Of a DNA stretch of 64,000 bases, positions 10,884 through 22,094 are shown one piece after another. The notes beneath the pieces were generated by a model. The model saw nothing but the letters and a program-made list of their open reading frames with translations. It had not been told where the DNA came from and did not search any database. This stretch comes from Triplophysa rosa (taxonomy: Eukaryota > Chordata > Actinopteri > Cypriniformes > Nemacheilidae): NCBI RefSeq assembly GCF_024868665.1, contig NC_079904.1:19629264-19693263 (forward strand), read 5' to 3'. How positions within the stretch are numbered: position 1 is the first letter of the stretch; each line of letters opens with the position of its first letter. Position numbers and translations under genes: made by a program.

Positions 10884-10899
10884 ATCCGGGGGACAGACA

Positions 10900-11709
10900 C
10901 ATCTCTATTTTATTATGTTTGGGAGAACGGATTATTACATGTTGTACATTTTGTGTATTCTGCGACATGAGACGGCAAGCAGACAGTTGGTAAAGCCATT
11001 CTGTCTGCTCCCTGACCTGGGCCCCACCTCAAGCTTTAGCATTAGTAAGACTTTTTGCCATATTTCTGGACAGGAGAGAAGCCCTAGCCCAGGAGGGATG
11101 GAGACCATCTCGTTTAAACAGGTCAGGTCTGCCCTCAAAACTCTTCCAGTTAATTATAAAAACTATATCATTCTGCAGGCACCACTCAGACAACCAGCCA
11201 TTTACTGATGATAATCTGCTATAAATCTCATCACCACGATAAGCAGTGAGGGGGCCAGAGAATATTACAGTGTCTGACATTGTGCTTGCGAGCTCACACA
11301 CCTCTTTAATATTATCTTTTGTGATCTCCTATTGAGGGAGTCGAACATCATTTGTGCCTACGTGAATAACAATCTTACTGAATTTATGTTTAGCCTTAGT
11401 CAGCACATTTAAATTTGACTTGATGTCAGGCGCTCTGGCTCCCGGCAAACATTTGACTATGATGGCTGGTGTCTCTATGTTAACGTTCCAAACAATAGAA
11501 TCACAGATATCTAGGGCACTTTCAGCAGTTTTCTCAGTCGGTGCATCTCTGAGCGGGGCAAACCTGTTCGAGACTGTAATCGGAACGGTTGAGTGATGTT
11601 CTGTCCTGCGACTACGCCGTCTCACAGTCACAAAGTTTCCCAGCTGCGGGGGATTTTCAACCGGAACCGAGCTGTGTGCGCTAATGTTGCTCGCATCCAA
11701 AGTTCTCAT
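10900..11709 (-). pseudogene. L2 LINE ORF1 with SGNH esterase-like domain, broken
   Basis: On the minus strand the frame at 11709-11329 reads through a variable N-terminus to FSKIVIHVGTNDVR, the GxND block of SGNH/GDSL hydrolases. After a frame break near 11310 it continues with VIFSGPLTAYRGDEIYSRL and ends with the D-x-x-H block in FKRDGLHPSW (about 11100-11130). An esterase-type ORF1 is known for several L2/CR1 LINEs, where its role is unclear (membrane or RNP handling is suggested). The Ser block near the N-terminal end is not obvious. The hAT insertion at 9273-10883 separates it from ORF2. Confidence 0.75.
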
Positions 11710-12190
11710 TCTAATTCTAAGATCTTCTCTGTCAGCCTAACTATTTCCCTGCATTTATCACATATAAAACCTTCGCAGCTGACGGAGAGGGCTAAGCTAA
11801 ACATATGACATGAGGTGCAAGTAACAATAATAGGAATAGAAGCCATAACTCACCGGATTTGAAGTGCAATTCCAATTTACCAAGGTTGCTCGATGAATCG
11901 TAGTATACTCGCTTAAAAAGAGAAACAGTTAGCACACAAAACAAACTAGAGGCAAGATGATATTTCACAGTGTAAACAGAAAGCAAGCTAACATGCTAAC
12001 GACGTTAAGTTCACTATCAATTTTGGTTTAGAATCTTCAAGTAAATAACAAGAACAAGGTTATTGAGATATGAGGATAAGTTAGCAACGACAGTGATAAG
12101 TAACGATAATAAAATACACTCATATTAAAACGAAGTGCAAGTGCAGGGATACAAACAAACCGCCGGCAGCGATGAAGACAGGAACCGGAA
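11710..12190 (-). other. Probable L2 LINE 5' untranslated region
   Basis: AT-rich sequence upstream (minus strand) of the ORF1 remnant, with no coding signal. The first recognisable Ngaro-like coding sequence starts to its right, so the junction near 12190 is a guess from the change in base composition. Confidence 0.35.
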
Positions 12191-12292
12191 GGCAGAATTA
12201 TCTCTGTGTGCATCCGGTGTGCTGTTGTTCGGACTCTACGGGGTTCTGTTAGTGGGCGCTGATGATAATACGTTGAGCATTCAGAAGGGAAC

Positions 12293-13350
12293 GTACTTTG
12301 AGGGACAGGTCAGAACCTTTGGCTTTTCCAAGCAGTCGGATTCCCCAACAGCAAAACCCGCTTCACCATCGAAGACCACATGGACAGCCGAGTCAGGTCC
12401 GTAATTCCCCATATTTACGGCCGGATCAAACACCAAATCCAGCGAAAAGAGAAGCCTCCGGTCCTCAAACCGCCGCAGCTGACTCTCTGCAAGTGCGGGC
12501 CGCGCCCCAGATGCCTTACCTGCTCACCTGCAGTCTTTTCCCCAACCAGCCGAGCTCCAGCCGGCAGCATCTCCGGGCACCATTCAATCCCACCACACCT
12601 TGAGCTGCCCCAGCAGCGCGAGCATGGCTCCGCAAGCGGCCTCGGCTCACCCACACATCCTCCCGAACGTCTCCTCCAATCCCCTTCCCTGTCAATGGCC
12701 CGCTGCCCGCCATCAAACGCCAGTGAGAGGCTGCCTCCACTGGCGACGCGGGCTCAGGTTCACGACTTCCCCGCTTTCCCTCTGGTCCCCGGTCCGCAAG
12801 CAGCCTCAGCGGCCGCCATTCGCTCTCTCAGGCATGTTCCCCCTTCTCGTTGTCATCTTCAGTGGAAATGCCGGTGCCGTCTCCCGTCTCAGCAGGCATC
12901 AGATCGCAGATACTCACAGGTGCGGACGTAGACCTCTTCTCTCTTTTATCTCAACTCTCACCTCCGTCAGCCGATCATCAAATCACCTACGGTGATCTCT
13001 CACTCACTCTGAAAAACACAACACATAGCAGTTCACGCACCTTGTCATTTCCAGAATTCGTCATAGCTTTTTCAAGCTATCTTGAGGTAATCTGCACGGC
13101 ATTCCCTCACAGGAGGCGCAAGCTTGGCGACTACCTCACCATAGTCGCAGAGCTCGCGCTATCTTACGAGGAACTCACTTCTATACTTATCACCGTGTAT
13201 TTTCTGCCAAATGCGCCATCCGTGTAGCTCATTGGAACCACTGCCCTTACTGGGGGGCACTGGACACTGAGCTTCACAACCGAGTTTTCCTTGGTTGCAG
13301 GAACATTTCATGAGCGCATCTGTCGCCCACAGCATCACTTCTTGTCCTTT
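12293..13350 (+). pseudogene. Ngaro-like gag region, frameshifted
   Basis: The strongest block is at 12880-13150 (SFPEFVIAFSSYLEVICTAF, then FPHRRRKLGDYLTIVAELAL), a helical segment I recognise from fish Ngaro-type gag proteins. It continues in another frame as YHRVFSAKCAIRVAHWNHCP. Upstream, 12320-12445 is open and reads VGFPNSKTRFTIEDHMDSRV; I do not recognise that part. A Cys-rich tail is suggested by CRFLHVCSFCSGEHTYLVC near 13525-13585. Gag would package the element RNA. Confidence 0.6.
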
Positions 13351-13679
13351 AGTTCACTCATCCACCCCCACCGCCCGGACTCACCTCACCCCAAATCCAC
13401 AGGCTACGTCCCACGCTTCCCAACCTATCCCGCCAACCCACCTCTGCCTGATTCTAATCGCCGGCAGTCATCCAGCCTCGACGCCTGCAGGAAATTTTAC
13501 ATTGGCGCCTTGCTCACGACAGCGGTGCCGCTTCCTGCATGTTTGCAGCTTCTGCAGCGGAGAGCACACCTATCTTGTTTGTACAGTTTCCAAATCTGTA
13601 AATAAATATCGTAAACAGTATTTATCGACTCCAGTGAATGTTTTCTGTCTGTCTGCTGAATTGTCTCTTAATCCCGACA

Positions 13680-14870
13680 CACCCCGAGGCATTAACAGCC
13701 TCATTCCGCTCGAGGAATTTTCCCTCCTCTACAATAACATCGACTAAGCCATTAAATTTATTAAAACCGCCGGTCGCAGCGCCTGGCTCGCCAAAGTCGA
13801 CATCACCTCTGCATTTAAAGTAATGCCCATTCACCCAGACTTTTGACATTTATTCGGCATTCACTGGCGTAATAAATTCAATTTTTCCGTTCGCCTCACT
13901 TTCGGCAGCAGAAGCAGCCCGAAAATTTGGTGTCAGAGGCAATCTGTTGGATTCTCTCTAACAATTATTAAATTCCGTACCTCATCCACCTTCTAGACGA
14001 TTTTTTAATAATCTCGCCCCCCGACTCCATCTCAGCCGCGCATCTCTCGATATTCCAAAAAGTCTCAGCCGAGCTCTGCATTCCACTCGCCCAAGATAAA
14101 ACCTCAGGTCCGAGCACGTCAATCGAAATCTTGTGCATCAATTTGGACTTGCTGAACTTTCAGGCATCCTTGCCCAAGGAAAAAATCGATAGATCAATTT
14201 TGATCGCTTCCGAACGCAAATTATTATCCATTCTCGGCCACCTCAATTTCGCAATGCGTATCATCCCCCAAGGCCGCTCATTCGTTTTGCACCTCTCCTC
14301 CCTCGCTTCCTCAGCTCACGCCTTAGAGGACTTAATAACCCTAACCAGCTCAAGCCGCGACGAGCTCAGGTTGTGGATAAGATTCCTTAATCAATGGAAT
14401 GGTTTGTCCTTCTTTTACAATGACATGCACTCTCCCCGTCAACACCAAATTGTTCACCGACGCCGCCCCCTCCGTTGGTTTCAGAGGATATTACCAAGGA
14501 CGTTGGTTCGCCTCCACGTGGCTCCCCCAGCTCCTAGAATTACCGCAGCCACTCTCATCCTCAGCCTTATTCGAGCTGTACCCTCTGGTAGTCGCTCCTT
14601 TTTTGTGGGGGAAAGAGTGGAAAACAGTGCACTGTATCAATAAATAAAGGCAGTTCCCATTCTCCTGCACTGATGCCTTTCCTCAGGCGCCTCACCTGGA
14701 TTTCAGCCTGTGATCAATTCATTTTTAATGCTAAACATGTTCCCGGATCTAAAAACCAAATAGCCGATGCTCTTTCCCGTTTTGCCTTCCAGAAATGCAT
14801 GCTGTTTGCACCGGACGTGGACCCCTGCCAACACCAGTACCTCATTATTTGGAGCTGATATTCCCGTAAA
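13680..14870 (+). pseudogene. Ngaro-like reverse transcriptase and RNase H, broken
   Basis: The first RT block reads INSLIPLEEFSLLYNNID, then (after a stop at 13747) SAWLAKVDITSAFKVMPIHP. The active-site region appears as LLDDFLIISPP near 13995-14027, so the two aspartates are kept. The thumb (SERKLLSILGHLNFAMRIIP) lies at about 14207-14267. RNase H follows from about 14455 (DAAPSVGFRGYYQGRWFAS, frame +2) and ends with HVPGSKNQIADALSRF (14737-14784). There are at least three frame changes and stops. Residues upstream of INSLIP expected from the family are missing. Confidence 0.75.
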
Positions 14871-15307
14871 TCACCCACAAAGAACTCGCCTAGACTCTTC
14901 CCTCAATTCTATTATACAAGCCGTCTCCCCCAGGACTCTTCAGTCTTACCTAACCGCGTGGAGGAGTTTTAAGTCATTCCACCGAGCATACAACATGCCC
15001 TTTCCCGATTTCTCTCTACTTACCATCACTTCATTCATATCCTTCCTCGATATAAAAAACCTTCAAGCCAGCTCAGTTAACTCAACTCAACTTTATTTAT
15101 ATAGCGCTTTTTACAATTTGCAGTGTTACAAAGCAGCTGTACATAAGACATATTGACTATAAGCAAAACAATTAAAGTTGTACCTGCAAAAACAAGAAAA
15201 AGTTGAAAACACAGAAGACCGACATACCCACATACAAAACACTCCACACACACAATATGCACACATACTAACACACATAGACATAGACACACGCACACAG
15301 ACACGCA

Positions 15308-15366
<59 letters not shown>

Positions 15367-16149
15367 GCTCAGTGAGAGCACACATTTAAGGGGTACCTAA
15401 GCGGATTCCAGTTTTTCCACAAACTCATTTTCAACTCCCCAGCTATAGCCAGTTCTCAAGCCTCCATGCTCATCAAAGGAATCCAAAGAGCTCAACCCGC
15501 TCGCCCGGACACAAGACAAACTATAACTTTGGAAGTATTGACCAAATGCATTTCTATCCTCCGCAGAGGCTATCTCTCAACACACACCGCCCGCACGCTC
15601 GACGCCATGTTCACACTGGCCTTCTTCGGATTTCTCAGATGCTCAGAAATTACTACCACGTGCAGCTTTAACCCCTCAGTCCACCCCACCATCTCCGACC
15701 TAGCAGTGCTCGACGCAGAAACGATCTCTTTCCACATTAAGCAAAGTAAGACAGATCAATTCAAAAGAGGCCATTTCATCTACATATTCAACCTCCAATC
15801 ACCCATCCAGCCTTACCAAACCCTCCTTGCCTACCTACATTTCAGAATATCACAGTCAAAATCCCCATCAGATCCTCTCTTCATAGACGACTCCTGTCGT
15901 CCATCCTCACGTTTTTGGTTCCAAAATCATCTCAAAACCGTCTTGCTCCAATCTGGCATCCCCACAGACCATTTCTCTAGCCATTTCTTTCGCATCGGCA
16001 CAGCTACCACAGCCACCCAAAAAGGTCCATCCCAGCCTCAGATCCAAGCTGTCGGCTGCTGGATGTCAGAGGCTTTCAAAAGCTACATCCGGTCGTACCG
16101 ATCCCTCATTAAAGCAGCCCATCGGACCCTAATCTACCGGATCATCTAG
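14870..16149 (+). pseudogene. Ngaro-like tyrosine recombinase, split by an insertion
   Basis: The N-terminal core-binding part (SPRTLQSYLTAWRSFKSFHR) lies at 14927-14990 and runs to the insertion at 15078. The catalytic part is open at 15466-16149 (227 residues) and retains the first Arg in FGFLRCSEI, the H-x-x-R box in SSHFFRIGTATTAT and the tyrosine in FKSYIRSY. All four catalytic residues are therefore visible. The protein is interrupted by a 288-bp repeat at 15078-15365 and a stop just after it. The enzyme would integrate circular cDNA without making a target duplication. Confidence 0.85.
15078..15365. mobile_element. Short dispersed repeat with (CA)n, 8-bp target duplication
   Basis: The insertion is flanked by perfect copies of AGCTCAGT (15070-15077 and 15366-15373). 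It starts AACTCAACTCAACTTTATTT, contains the common teleost ATATAGCGCTTTTTACAATT motif, and ends in a (CA)n tract at about 15311-15364. It interrupts the Ngaro recombinase between core-binding and catalytic domains. A related start is at 29675. The 8-bp duplication favours a hAT-like MITE, but a retroposed origin is not excluded. Confidence 0.8.
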
Positions 16150-16208
16150 CAGCAACCTACCCTCATCCCGTAAACTCTAGCCAAACATCTTCATTCCAGA
16201 CCACTCAT

Positions 16209-16470
16209 CTAGAGGCCAGCATCGCAGTAGCGACTGCCCCCACAGGGGCCCGTGCCTCCATCTACGTTCTGCAGCAGTAGACACCACTCACTTAGAGGCC
16301 AGCATCGCAGCAGCGACCGCCTCCATCTACCTACTGCAGCTGCAGACACCACTCACTTAGAGGCCAGCATCGCAGCAGAGACTGCCCCCACAGGGACCCG
16401 TGCCTCCATCTACGTTCTGCAGCAGCAGTCACAACTCAGCGAGAAGCCAGTATTGCCTCAGCGACCGCCC
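16209..16470 (+). repeat. Tandem direct repeats downstream of the Ngaro recombinase
   Basis: Three imperfect copies of a unit starting TAGAGGCCAGCATCGCAG begin at about 16210, 16290 and 16358. They share the internal phrase CGTGCCTCCATCTACGTTCTGCAGCAG. A fourth, more diverged copy begins near 16442. Split direct repeats are typical of Ngaro 3' ends. Confidence 0.7.
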
Positions 16471-17069
16471 CCTCAGGGGCCCTATACTTCCATCATCTCT
16501 CTGTCTCAGCCAGCACCCTTCCTCCAGAAACCTCAGCAGTGCCCGCTTCAGTAACAACTTGACTCTCTTCCAGACTCCGTAACAACGGCTTTCGTAGGCC
16601 AGTTCATCAGCAAAGGCCAGTTCATCAGCAGCCCATGCCAGCCTCGTTCCGGCTACTGTCCTGCACTAGTTGCATCTCTTGGGGGGAGTGTTCCGGGTTT
16701 GGGCTAATGCCGGAGGGGTGGGGGGGGGGATTGGGGGGGGAGTGCTCTGATCTCGGAAGAACGAACAAGCTCGGAGCCCTCTCCCCGGACAGCACGCCAA
16801 ATACGCTCGCCTTCAAACCTACACCATTATCTGCATAGGCGAACTTGTGAACTTGTTGTTGAGATTACATCTGTTATTGACACCAGGCCCAGCGAACGCC
16901 AGGTTCTGGAATGCACCTATCAATGACATTGATAGGTTGAACACAGCCTCCACAGAAAGAAATATCAACGACTACTTCTCTAGCCCCGCCCACTGGTTCG
17001 CGCATGACAATTCTGAAGTAACACAAGTGGCGCGGAACCAGATAGAGCGAGCAAGCAATAAACAAACAT

Positions 17070-17325
17070 GCCATTAAAGATTGCAAAATATTGTGCCATC
17101 CCTGGTTGTGGAAGAACACAGTCGCTGCATAACCTTCCTTCGGATTCCGATATAGGAATGCGTTGTTAAAGTTTATTTTTAAAGACATTCCAGCTCATGT
17201 GGGAAAAACATGGAGTTTTTGTTCGTTTCATTTCTCCAAGGATTCCTTCGTGAACAAGGCACAGGTCGACGCTGGATTTGTGGAGAGACTAAAATTAAAA
17301 AGCAGTGCTGTGCCGTCAATATTGG
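17070..17325 (+). pseudogene. THAP zinc-finger domain remnant
   Basis: From the ATG at 17070 the frame reads a THAP-like start with CAIPGC (first Cys pair) and LHNLPSDSD, then breaks at 17166. The next frame (from about 17163) gives FKDIPAHVGKTWSFCSFHFS with the C-x-x-H pair and ends near LKSSAVPSILDP, like the AVPTIF end of THAP domains. All four zinc ligands are seen, across one frameshift. THAP domains bind DNA at the N-terminus of some transposases. No catalytic domain is readable downstream. Confidence 0.65.
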
Positions 17326-17419
17326 ATCCGATAGGAATGTCGCAGCAATCTTATATGAGTACAACATATTTGTACTATGCGTCACTATTGCTTTGATAGA
17401 GATCGCTTGATATGCCCTG

Positions 17420-17995
17420 AGCACTATTCGCAAAACATTAGGATTACCTGGGGACCTCTAGTCATTTGTAATAATTGCAGAGGTTGTCTGTGACCTTTGT
17501 CCCGTGCGAATCGGTATCTTTGTGATTTGGCAGGCTCATATATAATTTTTCAAGGTTTTATCCACCGTTTGCGAATAATGGAGGCTGTTTTGAAGTGTTT
17601 TGGTATTATTTCGGGTGCTGTGTCATATCCATAAGATACTGGGAGTCTCCCGTTAACTCTTGTAACATTTGAGACCCGCGATCGCGGTCATCTTCTGTCC
17701 GGTTTGCAATCACGGGTTTCTCAAATGCTTACAGGTACAGTTATATATCATTAAACGCAATACAACTACAGGCTTTACAAACTATACGCAAAGCCTTGCC
17801 ATCAAATCTGGGATCAGTAAATTTGTGTAAAATCACCCCATGCGAATGCGTCACTTGAAATACTGATGTGGGGAGGTAATTTATAAATCACACGAGGCCC
17901 CCAGATAATGCTAATCTCGTGCGAAAATTACTTATATACTATGCAAACGTCATAAGTAGACCTCATACAACATTATAAAATAATAAACAAGCCCG
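17420..17995. other. Noncoding interior of the THAP element
   Basis: About 570 bp with no significant reading frame and nothing else recognisable. It is probably decayed transposase sequence because it lies between parts shared by both element copies. Confidence 0.4.
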
Positions 17996-18757
17996 GTTCA
18001 TGAGACCTTTAATATAACTAGAATGACTTTGGGGTATAAAAGAACTTAACTTAATTCTTATTTGTTTGGGTGCATTTAATACAGTGGTAAGCAATCACTT
18101 TGAAAAAAAAATGTTTGTCCATGTTGTCTCCAAGAAAGCCATGGTTTGTATGGATGAGTGTGGATGACATTACGTGGAGTCAATGACAGAAAGGTTACAT
18201 TTTGGTGTTTGATTTCTTCAGATTTGTTATTGGAAAAAATCTGTCATTTTATGATTTCTATTGTGTATGAAACCACATGAACCTTTTTAAAACATTAGCA
18301 GAAAGAAAGTTTTACAGGTTTGAAAGAACATAAGGCAGCGTAAACATTAAATACACTTTTGGTGATTCCGCATTGTCAACCAGAAGAGGGCGCTATTAGA
18401 CCAGCTACATTTTTAATCCAAATGCCCATTTCAAAAGAGTACATTTTATTAAAAACAATCTTCAGGTTTGGGGTTTATTTTCAAAATTTAAAAGACATTC
18501 TAAATACAAGCAAAACTGAGCCAGAAGGGACCAATCAATGCCACTTTCTGAAACATTTGTCTGCTGTCTTCTGTTGGGCAAAAGACTCTCTTTGTGAGCT
18601 CTGCCTGTTCTCTAGTTTCCATGGATACTCAGCACTGAGTCTAGGAGAAGTGAGTGGGCTCAGTATGTTTGAAATATAATTAATGACAGTAGATTACAGT
18701 CAGAGGGTGCCATGAACTTCAACAAGAGAAGCTTAACCTCACACACAATATAATTAC

Positions 18758-19816
18758 AGTTTTTCTCGATTGCTAACACACAATTCATGAAACAACTCAC
18801 CATTTTCTGACAACTATAAACACATTGTCAGAACAATACAGCAACTTGTACAAACCCCACACAAAAACAGCCTCAATTTTCAAAGGTTTAACCATGTTCT
18901 CATTCAGAGAACACAATATAATCAACTGAAGTGTCAAGATGTAAACTCAAATAGCACACATTTGTCCATCAGTAAACATTCAGTTGCAAAACTGATGACA
19001 CACCAATCAGAATCTCAGGATCATATCAATAGGAGCATCCTAGAATCATCTACTGTGCTTTATACTACTTACTGTAAACATACAGTATAATTACAGTACA
19101 CACTTTATATGAGAGAAGTTTCTCTATTCTGTATGAAACTGTAGCACGTGTATTTTTGCAGAAAATACGGAATACTTTTACAAAATTGGGCCAAAGGTGC
19201 AGAGGATGCCATATTTTTTACAATGCCTCCTATTGACAAATTGCTTCACTGTATTGTTTCCTTTATCGTCTCTGTAAATCGCTTTGGTTAAAAGCATCTG
19301 CTAAATGCCTACATGTAAATGTTATTTGTGCAGTTGTGTACCGTATTGTGTTGCATGACCAGTTTATATTGTTCTTTGGTTTATGAACTTCTCTTGTCTT
19401 GTAAGATCATCTTCATTTACTTTACAGTAGTGTAATGTTTTATTTTTATTTTTCCCTAAAACTCATTCTTGCACTTTGCTCTATGTGCACTCTTTTATGT
19501 TGTATATTCTAAGAAACACTAAACTGTCAAATTATTCTTGAATCCCACTAAGAGTTTTAGTAACAGTGTTTTGAATTGATCTCACCATTGTCTAAGACTA
19601 TGTTGCAGTGTGGGTGATTTTGAGGGCTTGTGTGTGATATCTGCAGGAAAAGTTTGGTTTTTCAGCAAGTTTGATTGGTTTTGAGAAGAGAGCTTCATTT
19701 TGACCTGAAAATAGGATGTTTGGGGAATTGGGTGAGATGTTATGGATTTGTGTTTACTGTATTGAGAATACGAGGCATAATTTCAAGAAATGTGTTTAAG
19801 CAATTGAGAAAAACTG
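18758..19816. mobile_element. Tc1-type MITE, 1059 bp, TA target duplication
   Basis: The left end CAGTTTTTCTCGATTGCT and the right end AGCAATTGAGAAAAACTG... (read as ...GCAATTGAGAAAAACTG) are inverted copies, each bordered by TA (18756-18757 and 19817-19818). The left flank AATATAAT equals the uninterrupted site in the second THAP element (21257 region), so the empty site can be inferred. There is no transposase frame. The same terminal repeat occurs at 6865 and 7315, where transposase remnants tie it to the Tc1/mariner group. Confidence 0.8.
19271..19322 (+). repeat. SINE/MITE-type tail (TAAATCGCTTTGG... motif)
   Basis: The run GTAAATCGCTTTGG, AAAGCATCTGCTAAATG and CATGTAAATG is the conserved 3' tail of several fish SINEs. 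No tRNA head is found upstream. It lies inside the MITE at 18758-19816. Confidence 0.55.
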
Positions 19817-19917
19817 TAATGTCTAAATCGCTGGCAACAAAAGTGAGTACACCCCTAAGTGAAAATGTCCAATTTTAATTTTTGGGTGAAGTATCCCTTT
19901 AAGTATCCCCAACCGGA

Positions 19918-20088
19918 AACTGACGAGGGTTCTTCCCATTAAACGCGGAAGTAACGCATGCATAGAGCCCATGTATGCATATAGCGACCATACACTACTA
20001 ATGCAAGTAGTCCATTTAAGTTGTGCAGTAAATCTTATGTTCAATAGCTTTATTTGAGATCAGATTAAAATTTTAAGAAATCATTTAA
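19918..20088 (+). repeat. ~170-bp direct repeat, first copy
   Basis: The segment starting GACGAGGGTTCTTCCCATTA is repeated with few changes at 20353-20516. Both contain GCATGCATAG, TATGCATATAG and TTGTGCAGTAAATCTTATG. The second copy joins the THAP-element sequence on both sides, so the first probably arose by duplication or belongs to a third partial copy. The surrounding 19820-20205 stretch is otherwise noncoding. Confidence 0.7.
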
Positions 20089-20204
20089 AGGTGCCATGAA
20101 TAAAAACCACAATTTTAACCTGAGCTTTTGTTATATAAGAGGTAATCGTATTCACGCGAACATCATGTAAGTGTCAGAACTGAAAACGCCCTTGTGACTG
20201 AGAT

Positions 20205-21265
20205 TACATCTGTTAATGACACCAGGCCCAGCGAACGCCAGGTTCTGGAATGCACCTATCTGACATTGATAGGTTGAACACCGGCTCCACAGAAAGAATG
20301 TCAATGACTACTTCTCTAGCCCCACCCACTAGTTCGCGCATGACAATTCTGAAGTGACGAGGGATCTTCCCATTAAACGCAGAAGTAATGCATGCATAGA
20401 TCCCATGTATGCATATAGTGATCATACACTACTGCAAGTAGTCCATTTAAGTTGTGCAGTAAATCTTATGTTCAATAGCTTTATTTGAGATCTGATTAAA
20501 ATTTTAAGAAATCATTTAATATAACTAGTATGACTTTGGGGTATAAAAGAACTTAACTTAATTGTTATTTGTTTGGGTACATTTAATACAGTGGTAAGCA
20601 ATCACTTTGAAAACAAATCTCCATGTTGTCTCCAAGAAAGTCATGGTTTGTGTGGATGTGTGTGGATGACATTACGGGGAGTCAATGACAGAAAGGTTAC
20701 ATTTTGGTGTTTGATTTCTTCAGATTTGTAATTTGGAAAAAAATCTGTCCTTTTATGACTTCTATTGTGTATGAAACAACATGAACCTTTTTAAAACATA
20801 AGCAGAGAGAAAGTTATACAGGTTTGGAAGAACATAAGGCCGAGTGAACAAATATATTTTTTGTTGATTCAGCATTGTCAACCAGAAGAGGGGGCTATTA
20901 GACCAGATATATTTGTAATCCAAATGCCTGTTTGAAAGTACATTTTATTAAAAAAAATCTTCACGTTTGGGGTTTATTTTCTAAATTTAAAAGACATTCT
21001 AAATACAAGCAAAACTGAGCCAGAAGGGACCAATAAATGTCACTTCCTTAGTCTCTGAAACATTTGTCTGTTGTCTTCTGTTGGGCAACAGACTCTCTTT
21101 GTGAGCTCTGCCTGTCCTCTAGTTTCCATGGATACTCCAGCACTGAGTCTAGGAGAAGTGAGTGGGCTCAGTATGTTTGAAACATAATTAACGACAGTAG
21201 ATTATAGTCAGTTGGTGCCATGAACTTCAACAAGAGAAGCAACCTCACACACAATATAATTAATG
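20205..21265 (+). mobile_element. THAP-type DNA element, internally deleted copy 2
   Basis: It contains the 5' block (ACACCAGGCCCAGCGAACGCC, 20219-20239) and the 3' block (20513-21255) of the element at 16855-18757. The THAP frame and following kilobase are replaced by the 166-bp repeat at 20353-20516. It is non-autonomous. From 21265 to about 21472 nothing is recognisable. Confidence 0.65.
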
Positions 21266-21472
21266 CATAAAACATTACTAAACATTAAACTGACCAAAAT
21301 CCTTTTGGCATTATAGGATGAACATAATAGGTGAATATTCAAATGGTTACTCATACACTGCTTTTATCAAGTATAACGGATTTGCAAAAATCAACATGGA
21401 AAAGCTCATAGCATAGCAGATAATATTTCTGATAAATTTACAGTATATAGTGTTGTTTAAATTGTAGTTTTT

Positions 21473-21813
21473 CTATGTAGAGAGGAAGGCGGGACGAGAG
21501 CCGTGGGGCAGGAAGGCGGGGCCAGTGGCGTGAGTGATAATGAGTATCAGCTGTACACGCACCGGTCCTGCATGCCTCACGGGGGAGCTAGGGAGCATAA
21601 GAGGACGAGCGACGGGACTGCCGACGAGAGAGGACCGGGCCCGGAAATTAACCAGAGGTTAAGTTTTGTGTTTATGTTTGTGTGGCCGGCAGTCGTCCGT
21701 GAGGGGCTGCCGGCCTTTTACTTCCGTGTTATTGTTTGGTTATTTTGATTAAAGTTTATTAAATGTTTGCCAGTTCCCGCCTCCTTCCTTCCCTTCTATT
21801 GAACTGTGTTACA
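21473..21813 (+). repeat. Possible solo LTR
   Basis: The block starts TGTAGTTTTTC and ends GAACTGTGTTACA, with TG...CA ends. It contains GC-rich sequence, then a TTAAAGTTTATTAAA polyadenylation-like stretch near the 3' end. There is no clear target duplication and no internal retrotransposon region. An alternative is a SINE-like dispersed repeat. Confidence 0.35.
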
Positions 21814-22094
21814 TTCTAGTTTCTAGAAAATGTCCCGGTTACGTATGTAACCTCCATTCCCTGATGAAGGGAACAAGATGTTGTGTCGAATCGACAGATG
21901 GGGTTTGATTTAAGAACCTATCAAGGCCAATGAAATTGGCGAATGAAATTTGCATGCCGGTCTCCGCCCCGGACATCCGGGTATAAAAGGAAGCCGGCGT
22001 GCTGCATTTATTCACCTTTGGGCTGAGGAGCCTGAGACCTCTCACGACTGCAGCAGTGGGCAGCAAGCGTTGTGGCATGAAGGACACGTCTCGT

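Larger units (their letters stand above)
5936..12190 (-). mobile_element. L2/CR1-type LINE, one copy broken up by nested insertions
   Basis: Read on the minus strand from 12.19 kb down to 5.94 kb, the blocks follow LINE order. They are: a 5' untranslated region, ORF1 with an esterase-like (SGNH) domain, ORF2 endonuclease, central ORF2, RT and the ORF2 C-terminus. The order is preserved although a hAT element (9273-10883), two Tc1-type elements (6865-8112) and a palindromic MITE (6333-6574) lie between blocks. This is best read as one ancient insertion later used as a target. All frames contain stops or shifts. Confidence 0.75.
12195..16720 (+). mobile_element. Ngaro-like tyrosine-recombinase retrotransposon, broken
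   Basis: Gag-like, RT/RNase H and tyrosine-recombinase blocks follow each other on the + strand, and tandem direct repeats lie downstream. This order and the direct (not inverted) repeats match the Ngaro group rather than the DIRS copies elsewhere in the window. Sequence similarity to those DIRS copies is slight. Many frameshifts, an apparent gag-RT deletion near 13680 and a 288-bp insertion in the recombinase show it is dead. Confidence 0.75.
16855..18757 (+). mobile_element. THAP-domain DNA element, copy 1
   Basis: A 150-bp segment at 16861-17013 recurs at 20208-20345, and the segment 17998-18755 recurs at 20513-21255 with the same orientation. Between them copy 1 carries a THAP-type zinc-finger reading frame that is missing from copy 2. 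This pattern is a parent-like element and its internally deleted derivative. The end is interrupted by a Tc1-type MITE at 18758. Kolobok and P-type transposases carry THAP domains; I cannot tell which family this is. Confidence 0.6.

Noticed and set aside
15077..15385. Val/Cys repeat frames on the minus strand
   Set aside because: They translate a (CA)n microsatellite.
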